The notes under the pieces were generated by a model. That model saw nothing but the letters and a program-made list of their open reading frames with translations, had not been told where the DNA came from and searched no databases. Both the position numbers and the translations under genes were made by a program. From the NCBI GenBank assembly GCA_040751955.1, contig JBFMFY010000019.1, forward strand, positions 1 to 49,907: DNA of 49,907 nt. Reading direction: 5' to 3'. This document shows positions 16,017 through 23,773 of this stretch, in pieces. The stretch comes from SpSt-333 sp040751955. GTDB taxonomy: Bacteria > Bacteroidota > Ignavibacteria > UBA10030 > UBA8401. Each line of letters begins with the position of its first letter. Positions within the stretch are counted from its first letter, which is position 1.

Positions 16017-18941
16017 TTATAAGAATACTCCAAGATTCAAACGGAACGAGCGGAGTCCGCCCGGAATGACGCCAAAGTTATCGACATCGGCAAGATACTC
16101 CTTATCAAAAATATTCAGTATCTGTCCGGAAACCATTCCTTTAATTCCTGATACCATGAAACGATATCCTGCTTGAGCATCAACCACTGTTCGCGACGGT
16201 AATTTTTGATCAAGCGTATAAGTGAATACCGTTTTTGTCGAGTTCCACGAACCGTCGACACGTACATATGTATCGCCGTCAAGTCCGTAGTGGTTATCAT
16301 AATAATTTGCATCAAGTCCGACAAAGAAATCGTTCCAACGGTATGTCAGTCCGATCGAAGCCATCGTTTGTGGAGGACCGCCGACATGTGTATCTTTTAA
16401 CTCATCAACAAACAATGTGTCTGTTGCGCCGGCTGCGTTTCTTGCGCTTGAATTAAAAACTGCCCGTTTTCCGCCGACGATCTTTGCAGCATCAAGCACT
16501 TCTGTCCACAAATTTTCCGACATCGTTATCGAACCGCGCAATTCTAGACCGGAGAGTACATCAACATACATCCCAAGTCGGGAATTGAATTCAAATTCAA
16601 CTCCCTGATAATCTGCAGTTCCAACGAGAATGGATTTGTTGCCATTCCTGTCATATCCCGGTTGACCCGCCTGGCTTTGGTCCTGTATGCGGGCAGACTT
16701 ATTTTCCCATGTCATTGAATACACATTTATTTTTGCATTCAGTTCTTCGGACGTCCAACCGACTCCGAGTTCGAATTGATTCGAGGTTTCATCTTTCGCA
16801 TCCGGATTCAACCGTCCCTGATTGTAATAGATGCCAAGATCGACAAACCGTTCGACGTGCGAATAGTTTCCGAAGACGTTGATATTATCGTTGACGTTGA
16901 AATTGGCTCCAACTTTTGGCTGCAAAAAGCCTCGTGAGCGCGTGGCATCGACGAGGTCGAACACATACCAGTTTGTGATGGTTGTGCTTGTCGAACTCGC
17001 ATACTGCGCCATCAAGAATTTCCCATCACTCGTGGGACCTTCTTTCGAAGCATCCTGTCCTAGCCCACGCGCACTCTTTTCTGCAAACGACAACCGCCTG
17101 CCGATTGCGTTTTCGCTGGGCATATTTTCTTTGAGGTGATATTTATACCAAACATACTGTAGCGTACCTGTCACGGCAAAATTGGGCATAACGTTGTAAG
17201 TTCCACTGGCAAAAATCGTATACTGAGGAGTTTCGCCTAAGTAATTTCGGTATTGTGTTCGATATGTAGGATCGGTGGAAGACAAGTCCCATCCGAATAA
17301 TGCAACGTCGTTTTCTTGATCAAGATCGCCTTGATATGTACGCCTCGTAAACGATGCATTGGCAGCAGCTGTTCCGCCTGCGCTATCTTTTAACCCATAC
17401 GATTGGACTGACAGACTCGTTTTGCCATATAGATTCGTATAGTGTCCCGGGTGATCAGCTGACCAAGACCGATATTCTAATCCAGTTGTTAAACGAAGAT
17501 TTTCAATCGGTTGGAACTCATAGTTGGATAATATACCCCATTGCTGATGGAGTGAGTAACTATCTCGCTGATAGGAATTTTTCAGATATAATGTGTCTGC
17601 AACTCGAGCATTTGTAATTGAACCATCAGGTGCGCGCAAATTATTCGCAACGAAATTGCTCAAGGCACCAGAACCTAGACTATTTAGACTTGAACCGCCG
17701 CCTCGTCCCATTGAGTAAAAGAACGTTGCTCTCAATGCCGTCTGTTTGTCGAATTCGTGATTGTAATGCAACTCTGCTTGCGGTTTGTGAAAATGGTTAT
17801 GTGCAAGTGTCGCGTAATCGTCCGTCACTAGTTCTCTTCGTCCGTCATCCAATCCGTAATGTGCTTTTCCATCGTTCGGATTTGCCGGTAATGCATTAAT
17901 CACACTTAATGGTAACCATGGAGCAGAGTTGGCTTTGAAATTAAAATACTTGAAGTAGGAAATATCATTTGAGAATGAATATCCGTGTTCCTGCGGTGCA
18001 CCATGCAACACTGCCTTCAACGATTGTTGCTCATTGATAAACCAGGAACCGGACAGATAATAATTATACCCTTCGTATCGTGCGCCAAGACGATTCCCTT
18101 CACCCATTTTTTTGTCTAAACGCAAGGAAACGGCAAACTGATTATTGATAAGACCACTGTTCAGATCTACGCCGTACATTGTATTGACTGGGTCACCAAG
18201 TGATAGGTTTACGCCGTAATGAGATCGTGGTCTTGCTTCGCCGGTCACGATATTGAACGAGCCGCCGAATGAACCTGCTCCATATAGCGAAGAACCAGCA
18301 CCGCGTTGCACTTGAACTGAAGCAGCTGACGCAGAAACAGATCCCCAATTGGACCAGTACACAGAATTTGATTCCGGATCATTGGTCGGAATGCCGTTGA
18401 TGAGCACTTGAACGTAATTCTGATTGAACCCGCGGACAAAAAGTTTTGCTTCACCGTTTCCAACACCGTCGGTCGAGAAAGCATAGAGACCCGGTGTTCC
18501 TTTTAAAAGTAACGGTGCATCTTGACCGTGAATTCTTTCATTTATTTGCTCCTTGCCAACATTTGAAAACGCAACCGGCGTTTCACGCTCGCGCGCTCTG
18601 TTCACTTCCACAATAACTTCACCGACCTGCACGGTCGTTTGTCGCAATGCAAAATTAATCGTAACATCTGCGTCGTTGACAGTGACCGAACGTGTCACGG
18701 GAGTATATCCGAGAAGCGATGCTTTAATTTGGTATGTACCATTTTCAACATTTTCAACAACAAACTTTCCATCGACATCGGACACAGCTCCGTATTTCGT
18801 CCCTGACAGTAAAATATTCACCGATGGCAGTCCCTGCCCGGACTCAGAATCGGTTACAGTGCCTCGAATAGAATACTGTGAAACTGCAACACCTGCAAAA
18901 CTCAACAGCACGAAGAGAATCATGAACAACTGACGTTTCAT
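16017..18941 (-). CDS. TonB-dependent outer-membrane receptor with CarboxypepD_reg-like domain
   Basis: A 974-residue outer-membrane receptor for an unknown ligand. The start is placed at ATG 18941 because it has a strong GGAGG ribosome binding site and begins a signal peptide (MKRQLFMILFVLLSFAGVAVS); the longer frame upstream has neither. Residues about 24-100 are a CarboxypepD_reg-like beta sandwich (GTVTDSESGQGLPSVNILLSGT). A plug domain follows at about 115-235 (LLLKGTPGLYAF, LFVRGFNQNYVQVLINGIP, VQRGAGSSLYGAGSFGGSFNI), then a 22-strand barrel that ends LRSFRLNLGVFL. There is no SusD partner next door, so a siderophore, cobalamin or other small ligand is as likely as a glycan. An isolated transcription unit with its own terminator. 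Confidence 0.93.
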   Translation of the reverse strand: MKRQLFMILFVLLSFAGVAVSQYSIRGTVTDSESGQGLPSVNILLSGTKYGAVSDVDGKFVVENVENGTYQIKASLLGYTPVTRSVTVNDADVTINFALRQTTVQVGEVIVEVNRARERETPVAFSNVGKEQINERIHGQDAPLLLKGTPGLYAFSTDGVGNGEAKLFVRGFNQNYVQVLINGIPTNDPESNSVYWSNWGSVSASAASVQVQRGAGSSLYGAGSFGGSFNIVTGEARPRSHYGVNLSLGDPVNTMYGVDLNSGLINNQFAVSLRLDKKMGEGNRLGARYEGYNYYLSGSWFINEQQSLKAVLHGAPQEHGYSFSNDISYFKYFNFKANSAPWLPLSVINALPANPNDGKAHYGLDDGRRELVTDDYATLAHNHFHKPQAELHYNHEFDKQTALRATFFYSMGRGGGSSLNSLGSGALSNFVANNLRAPDGSITNARVADTLYLKNSYQRDSYSLHQQWGILSNYEFQPIENLRLTTGLEYRSWSADHPGHYTNLYGKTSLSVQSYGLKDSAGGTAAANASFTRRTYQGDLDQENDVALFGWDLSSTDPTYRTQYRNYLGETPQYTIFASGTYNVMPNFAVTGTLQYVWYKYHLKENMPSENAIGRRLSFAEKSARGLGQDASKEGPTSDGKFLMAQYASSTSTTITNWYVFDLVDATRSRGFLQPKVGANFNVNDNINVFGNYSHVERFVDLGIYYNQGRLNPDAKDETSNQFELGVGWTSEELNAKINVYSMTWENKSARIQDQSQAGQPGYDRNGNKSILVGTADYQGVEFEFNSRLGMYVDVLSGLELRGSITMSENLWTEVLDAAKIVGGKRAVFNSSARNAAGATDTLFVDELKDTHVGGPPQTMASIGLTYRWNDFFVGLDANYYDNHYGLDGDTYVRVDGSWNSTKTVFTYTLDQKLPSRTVVDAQAGYRFMVSGIKGMVSGQILNIFDKEYLADVDNFGVIPGGLRSFRLNLGVFL

Positions 18942-19083
18942 AACACCTCCGAAAATAATTAATGGGGAGATTGGTGGATTAACATTTATGTGCGTTGCAA
19001 TATAACAATTGTATGTTACTTCAGCATTAAATTTTTTAAAGAAAAAAATTGTCGATACACGCTCATCGCCATCTTCGCGCCGA

Positions 19084-20475
19084 TTATTTTTTTGCCCCCT
19101 TCTTTCCCCAAAAATTCGGCAGTTCATTGAAGAAATGCACCGACGTTTTTATTCCCCCGTAAAAGTTGTCCACAAGGAGGAATTCGTTCGGAGAATGTGC
19201 ATTTTCATCTGGCACGCCGAAACCAAGCAGAACCGTATCCAACCCAAGCAGCTTTTTGAATTGAACCACAATCGGGATAGACCCGCCCTCACGCTGGTAC
19301 AAAGGCTTTTTGCCGAATCCTTTTTCAACTGCGGCAACAGCGGCTTTTACACCGGGACTGTTAATCGGGGTTATTGCCGCTTCGCCACCATGCAGATTTC
19401 GGACTTGTATGTCTATTGTTTTGGGAGCGATTTTTTTCAAATGCTTCTCAACAAGTTTTGCGATCTTTCCGGATGTCTGATCAGGCACCAGCCGGCATGA
19501 GATTTTTGCGAATGCTTTGGAAGGAAGGACTGTCTTTGCTCCTTCGCCAATGTAGCCGCCCCAGATTCCATTGCATTCAAGCGTCGGACGAGCCCATACA
19601 CGCTCAAGTGAGGAAAATCCTTTTTCTCCGTACAGTTCTTTTACACCGAGCTCTTTCGCATACTGTTTTTCTTTAAACGGAAGTTTTGCAAACGCCTTTC
19701 GTTCTTCTTTCGACAGCGGACGGACATCGTTATAGAATCCGGGAATGGTGATGCGCCCGTTCTTGTCATGCAGCGATGCAATCAATTCTGCCAGCGCCTG
19801 AATCGGATTGTGGACAGAACCTCCGAACGAGCCTGAATGGAGATCGCGGTTGGGACCGGTCACCTCGATTTCGAGATAGGACAATCCGCGCAGCGCGTAA
19901 CAAATGGAAGGAACGCCATGTCCGAACATTGAAGAATCCGAAATCAAAACAAGATCTGCTTTCAGAAGTTCTTTATGCTCTTTTACGAAATTATCGAGAT
20001 TTGCACTCCCCACCTCTTCTTCCCCTTCGATCAGCATTTTAATATTCACGGGAAGTTTGCCGAACTGCTTCATTAGTGCTTCGATCCCTTTAAAATGAAC
20101 ATACACCTGACCCTTGTCGTCCGCAGAACCGCGCGCAAATATTTTCCCGTCGCGGATCGACATCTCGAACGGCGGCGTCTGCCACAAGTTCAGCGGATCG
20201 ACCGGTTGAACATCGTAATGACCGTAAAACAACACTGTCGGCGCACCGGGGGCGTCGAGCCATTCGCTGTACACAACCGGATGTCCCGGAGTTGGCATCA
20301 CTTGTACGTTCTTCATTCCGATTGTGCGCATGTGGTCTGCAACCCATTGTGCGCACCGCTGAATGTCTGCGTTATGTGTTGATTGAGAACTGACACTGGG
20401 AATGGAGAGAAATTCTTTCAACTCGGAAAGATAACGCTCTTTATTTGCTTCGATGTAATTGAGAACCTGTTCCAT
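19084..20475 (-). CDS. M20 family metallo-dipeptidase
   Basis: Zinc aminoacylase/carboxypeptidase-fold enzyme, 463 residues, cytoplasmic (no signal peptide). The metal and catalytic positions are visible: H86-x-D88 (GHYDVQPVDP), D119 (RGSADDKG), the general-base EEE at 152-154 (EGEEEVGS), D180 (LISDSS) and a C-terminal histidine in DENAHSPNEF (about 432). Spacing and motifs match the dipeptidase subgroup (CNDP/PepV-like) rather than ArgE or DapE. It has an AAAGG ribosome binding site. The neighbours (deoxyhypusine-synthase-like gene upstream, receptor downstream) do not define a pathway, so general peptide turnover is assumed. Confidence 0.92.
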   Translation of the reverse strand: MEQVLNYIEANKERYLSELKEFLSIPSVSSQSTHNADIQRCAQWVADHMRTIGMKNVQVMPTPGHPVVYSEWLDAPGAPTVLFYGHYDVQPVDPLNLWQTPPFEMSIRDGKIFARGSADDKGQVYVHFKGIEALMKQFGKLPVNIKMLIEGEEEVGSANLDNFVKEHKELLKADLVLISDSSMFGHGVPSICYALRGLSYLEIEVTGPNRDLHSGSFGGSVHNPIQALAELIASLHDKNGRITIPGFYNDVRPLSKEERKAFAKLPFKEKQYAKELGVKELYGEKGFSSLERVWARPTLECNGIWGGYIGEGAKTVLPSKAFAKISCRLVPDQTSGKIAKLVEKHLKKIAPKTIDIQVRNLHGGEAAITPINSPGVKAAVAAVEKGFGKKPLYQREGGSIPIVVQFKKLLGLDTVLLGFGVPDENAHSPNEFLLVDNFYGGIKTSVHFFNELPNFWGKKGAKK

Positions 20476-20567
20476 TGGTGTGACCTTTCAAAAAAAATCG
20501 GTAGGGAAGTAATTGTGCGAAAATATAGCGAGGCAAAGTTCTAAAAGCAACGAGCGATTTAAAATAA

Positions 20568-20618
20568 GGAATGCGGATGTGAACAGAATAATAGCACCAG
20601 TACCACAGTCCGCATTCC
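20568..20618 (-). terminator. Long-loop hairpin, possible terminator
   Basis: Inverted repeat GGAATGCGGA (20568-20577) / TCCGCATTCC (20609-20618), 10 bp perfect with a 31-nt loop. On the minus strand it is followed by TTATTTT. It lies between the deoxyhypusine-synthase-like gene and the dipeptidase. Confidence 0.45.
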
Positions 20619-20661
20619 ACTATAGCAAAAAAAAACAGGTTACGTTCTTGAAATAGCTATC

Positions 20662-20701
20662 GACCAATTTTGCAATCTCGGAATCTTGCAATCGTGAAAA
20701 T
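20662..20701. repeat. Short 8-nt-period repeat at the 3' end of the DHS-like gene
   Basis: Plus strand units GACCAATT, TTGCAATC, TCGGAATC, TTGCAATC, GTGAAAAT follow each other in register. The last unit abuts the stop codon of the upstream gene. Confidence 0.5.
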
Positions 20702-21729
20702 CATTTCAAAAACATCTTCGTCCATTCGTACTTCTTCCGCTTCTTCCAGTTTGCGTTATGATACATGTAACTGAAGATCAATGGAACCACCGTGGATGCT
20801 TCCGCATATACCATTTGCTCGTACACGGTATCGACTTTCCCCCATGAACTTGCCTCTTTCAGCGTCGAGGATGAACATGCTCCGTCGCGAACATCGGCAA
20901 CCGTTATCTGGACTGCATACTGATGCATCGGGACATCCACACCGAGCACTTCTGCGCAGACAACCGTGTCTTGAATGAAGTTCTTCGGCACACCGCCGCC
21001 GATCATGAACAGACCGGATGTCTTTGCAGCCATTTTGATCTGCGTCAGTTCATAAAAATCTTTCACAGAATCGATTGACAGATACGGCTTCCCTGCTTTC
21101 ATCCGCTCATGCTGGTGCTTCACCAAACCAAAACCGGCAGAAGAATCTGAGAATGCAGGACAGAAGATCGGGACATTATTTTCGTATGCCGTTTGCACAA
21201 GTGAATTTTTCTTCTTTGCATTCTTTACGCACCATTTCCCCATTTCAAAAATGAATTCACGTGAAGAGTACGGACGCGGTTCCAATGTTTCTGCAATCTT
21301 ATAGATCGTTCCGTCGCATTCTTGCAGCGATTCCTCATCGATGTATGTATCATAAATCCGGTCCACATAATTCTTTCGCAGCATCGAATCGTCGATGAAC
21401 GGTGTTCCCTTGTAATGCTTGAACCCGAGCGCCTCAAAGAAATCCATATCAACGATCGATGCACCCGTTGCAACGACCATGTCTATCATGTTGTATTTGA
21501 CCATGTCGGCATAGATATCCATGCAACCCCCTGCGCTTGTGCTGCCGGCAAGTACGAGTGCCGTCGTACAGCCGTTGTGCTCCACCATCTTTTTGAAAAT
21601 ATCGGCAGCACGGGCGGTATCGCGCGAACTGAACGACATGTCGCGCATAGCGTTGATGATCGGCGTCGAGTCGAACGCCTTTGCATCAACCTGCTTTACG
21701 ACTTCTTTTAACAGATCTTTCTTCTTCAT
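20701..21729 (-). CDS. Deoxyhypusine synthase-like protein
   Basis: A 342-residue NAD-dependent enzyme of the deoxyhypusine synthase fold. Recognisable are TTALVLAGSTSAGGCMDIYADMV (nucleotide region), VATGASIVDMDF, GGGVPKNFIQDTV, and SSWGKVDTVY with the active-site lysine at 298 (equivalent to Lys329 of the human enzyme). Bacteria have no eIF5A, the substrate of the eukaryotic enzyme. Bacterial homologues are believed to transfer the aminobutyl group of spermidine to a small amine instead, for example making homospermidine. A polyamine role is therefore more likely than protein modification. It has an AAGGAG ribosome binding site, and its neighbour is a guanidinium-exporter-like SMR protein. 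Confidence 0.88.
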   Translation of the reverse strand: MKKKDLLKEVVKQVDAKAFDSTPIINAMRDMSFSSRDTARAADIFKKMVEHNGCTTALVLAGSTSAGGCMDIYADMVKYNMIDMVVATGASIVDMDFFEALGFKHYKGTPFIDDSMLRKNYVDRIYDTYIDEESLQECDGTIYKIAETLEPRPYSSREFIFEMGKWCVKNAKKKNSLVQTAYENNVPIFCPAFSDSSAGFGLVKHQHERMKAGKPYLSIDSVKDFYELTQIKMAAKTSGLFMIGGGVPKNFIQDTVVCAEVLGVDVPMHQYAVQITVADVRDGACSSSTLKEASSWGKVDTVYEQMVYAEASTVVPLIFSYMYHNANWKKRKKYEWTKMFLK

Positions 21730-21773
21730 ATATACTATCTCCTTGGTGAATGTGATTGTTTAGAAAAAATATT

Positions 21774-22103
21774 TCAATGTGTTGAGACGATTTTCAATCC
21801 GATGATTGAACCAATCAATGTCACAAGAAAAAACAGCCGCCAGAAATCAGCCGGTTCCTTAAAGAAAAGAATTCCAATGATTACCGTACCGATGGCGCCA
21901 ATACCTGTCCAGACTGCGTACGCGGTCCCAATCGGCAGCGTCTGAGCCGCTTTGTAGAGCAGAACCATGCTGATTGAAAGACTGACGAAAAATCCCGCCA
22001 TCCACAATGTAGATGCTGTTCCGACGGATTCCTTTGCTTTGCCAAGACAGAATGCAAAGCCGGTTTCAAATAAACCTGCGATAATAAGAAGGATCCAATT
22101 CAT
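21774..22103 (-). CDS. Small multidrug resistance protein, Gdx/SugE subtype
   Basis: A 109-residue dual-topology transporter with four membrane helices. The essential membrane glutamate is E13 (AGLFETGF). The subtype motif LPIGTAYAVWTGIGAIGTVIIGI matches the guanidinium exporter branch (Gdx, formerly SugE) better than EmrE, which lacks the G-x-x-G-T-V pattern. The start ATG follows a GGAAG ribosome binding site. The 220 nt upstream were examined for guanidine riboswitches: one small hairpin (AGCCC-ATTGC-GGGCT, about 22194-22208) is present but no ACGR-loop pair or other guanidine class was recognised. The gene follows hldD and precedes the DHS-like enzyme; a link between guanidine-type amine export and polyamine metabolism is only a thought. 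Confidence 0.85.
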   Translation of the reverse strand: MNWILLIIAGLFETGFAFCLGKAKESVGTASTLWMAGFFVSLSISMVLLYKAAQTLPIGTAYAVWTGIGAIGTVIIGILFFKEPADFWRLFFLVTLIGSIIGLKIVSTH

Positions 22104-22325
22104 AAATCTTCCAATACAAGTTATTGAAAGAAACTTCCCGACAATGACCCGAAAGTTAAATTACAGCAAAAAAGAGATGATATAAACCCGATCAGCCCGC
22201 AATGGGCTATCTGAGAGGATGAAGGATGAGATGTAGATAGTCTCGAGGAGTTTTACTATGACTGAGTTGGTTCTCACGAGTTCAATATATAAAAAAATGA
22301 GGGTTACTTCAACCGCGTATTCGTA

Positions 22326-23294
22326 TTACAGATACCGAAGGTCGGGGTGAAGATAATTCTGGACATAATCTTTCACTGCATCTTCCAGCGTTCTAAATTT
22401 TACCGGGCAGCCGGCTGCGAGCAATTTTTTAGTAATCGCTTCGGTATGATACTGATATGCGCCGCGAATTTCTTCCGGCATCTCGATGTACTGGATATTG
22501 GGAGCGAGCTGCAGTGCGGAGAAGATTGCCTTTGCAAGATCATTCCAGGTTCGTGCGGATCCTGTTCCCAGGTTAAAAATCCCGTTTACCTTCGGAGTAT
22601 TGAGAAACCACCACATCACTTCTGTGCATTCTTTGATGTACACAAAGTCGCGAACTTGCTCGCCATGCTTATATTCAGGGCGATATGACTTGAACAGTTT
22701 TATTTTTCCCGTTTCCTGAATCTGGTAGTACGCCTTACAGACAAGACTCTTCATTTCCCCCTTATGGTACTCATTCGGACCGAAGACATTGAAGAATTTT
22801 ATCCCTACCACTTTCTTCTGCAGTTTATTCTGCAGCAGCCAGAGATCGAAAATTTGCTTTGAGTATCCGTATGCGTTCAGTGGTTTTAATTTCAGCGTTG
22901 TTTCCTCGTCGTCGTCAAATCCCATTGCACCATCGCCGTATGTGGCTCCGCTGCTGGCATAGATGAAGCGCGTCTTCTTGCGGATCGACCACTCTGCAAG
23001 TGCACGTGTGTACCTGTAATTGTTCTCCATCAGATGTTCGACATCTTTTTCGGTAGTGGAAGAGTTCGCCCCCATGTGGATGATTGCATCAATCTTGGGA
23101 AGCCGTTCGCCGAGAAGAACATCAAGGAAATTGTCTTTGTGAAGATAATCTGTAAAACGCTTTCCCAGAAGATTTTTCCACTTGGATGACGTACCAAGTT
23201 CATCCACCACGAGAATATCCGAAATGTTCTTCTCGTTCAACTTTGCGACCATTGCGCTGCCGATAAATCCGGCACCACCGGTAATGACGATCAT
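22326..23294 (-). CDS. hldD: ADP-L-glycero-D-manno-heptose 6-epimerase
   Basis: Extended SDR epimerase that produces the L-glycero heptose donor for the lipopolysaccharide core. The 322 residues show the N-terminal nucleotide site TGGAGFIGS (5-13), the catalytic Tyr-x-x-x-Lys in LNAYGYSKQIFD, KFFNVFGPNEYHKGEMKS (typical of HldD/RfaD), and RDFVYIKECTEVMWWFL. It is the last gene of the omp85-holB-metG cluster and begins 3 nt after a small conserved protein. Its presence implies a heptose-containing LPS core in this Gram-negative cell. Confidence 0.95.
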   Translation of the reverse strand: MIVITGGAGFIGSAMVAKLNEKNISDILVVDELGTSSKWKNLLGKRFTDYLHKDNFLDVLLGERLPKIDAIIHMGANSSTTEKDVEHLMENNYRYTRALAEWSIRKKTRFIYASSGATYGDGAMGFDDDEETTLKLKPLNAYGYSKQIFDLWLLQNKLQKKVVGIKFFNVFGPNEYHKGEMKSLVCKAYYQIQETGKIKLFKSYRPEYKHGEQVRDFVYIKECTEVMWWFLNTPKVNGIFNLGTGSARTWNDLAKAIFSALQLAPNIQYIEMPEEIRGAYQYHTEAITKKLLAAGCPVKFRTLEDAVKDYVQNYLHPDLRYL

Positions 23295-23297
23295 ACT

Positions 23298-23528
23298 TTA
23301 TCCCTTGTTTGCGAAAGCAGCTTTTGCTGTGTCCGAAAGATGCACTGAAGCGAAATATTTTTGAGGATAAAGATAATCCTCACCACTTTCATCAATGATT
23401 CGAACCATACCTTCCTTTTCGGAGGCTTTATCCGGAATTGCGAGATATATCTTACCAAACTGCAAATCCTCATCGCTACGCCGGTAGGTGCAAACAACAA
23501 ATTGTTTTTTCTGTTTTCCGTTTCGCAT
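23298..23528 (-). CDS. Small protein of unknown function upstream of hldD
   Basis: A 76-residue soluble protein, MRNGKQKKQFVVCTYRRSDEDLQFGKIYLAIPD, then a segment rich in charged residues that ends with a helix (SDTAKAAFANKG). The pattern GKIYLAIPDKASEKEGMVRIIDESGEDYLYP looks like a small beta-barrel fold with a pair of strands either side of a DESGEDYL turn. No family was recognised. Its start is 1 nt after the stop of the preceding small gene, with an AGGAT ribosome binding site, so the two are very likely co-translated with metG and hldD. Tight packing and lack of overlap with any alternative gene support a real gene. Confidence 0.75.
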   Translation of the reverse strand: MRNGKQKKQFVVCTYRRSDEDLQFGKIYLAIPDKASEKEGMVRIIDESGEDYLYPQKYFASVHLSDTAKAAFANKG

Positions 23529-23529
23529 A

Positions 23530-23772
23530 TTATCCTAAGAATCGTTTAATTTTGATTTTCCTTTTACCAATTCCATGTCCTTCATACCAATGTAATTCAA
23601 CAGTACGAATATTTCCATTCATCAATCGTACCCTGGCAATCCCTTTGAGTTTCCTCCATCGCGCTTTGCCGTACTGCTGATTTAGCTGCTTAATTATTTT
23701 GATCGAAGTTCCCGCCGCAATTGTCTCAATCGAATGAATTTCACCGATTATTTCAAAGAATGAGAAATCCAT
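23530..23772 (-). CDS. Small basic protein of unknown function downstream of metG
   Basis: An 80-residue protein rich in Lys and Arg: MDFSFFEIIGEIHSIETIAAGTSIKIIKQL, then QYGKARWRKLKGIARVRLMNGNIRTVELHWYEGHGIGKRKIKIKRFLG. The centre KWRKLKG-x-A-x-V-R-L-x-x-G-x-x-R-x-x-E-x-H-W-Y-E-x-H-G is reminiscent of small conserved proteins that are common in Bacteroidota genomes and annotated only as hypothetical. The high positive charge suggests nucleic-acid binding. It begins 1 nt after the metG stop. Function not known. Confidence 0.75.
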   Translation of the reverse strand: MDFSFFEIIGEIHSIETIAAGTSIKIIKQLNQQYGKARWRKLKGIARVRLMNGNIRTVELHWYEGHGIGKRKIKIKRFLG

Positions 23773-23773
23773 A

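Noticed and set aside
18942..19127. Upstream extension of the TonB-dependent receptor frame
   Set aside because: It overlaps the end of the dipeptidase gene, lacks a ribosome binding site, and would bury the signal peptide.
22104..22325. Guanidine riboswitch ahead of the Gdx-like gene
   Set aside because: Only one small hairpin was found and no ACGR loop pair or other known guanidine-sensing consensus could be recognised by eye.
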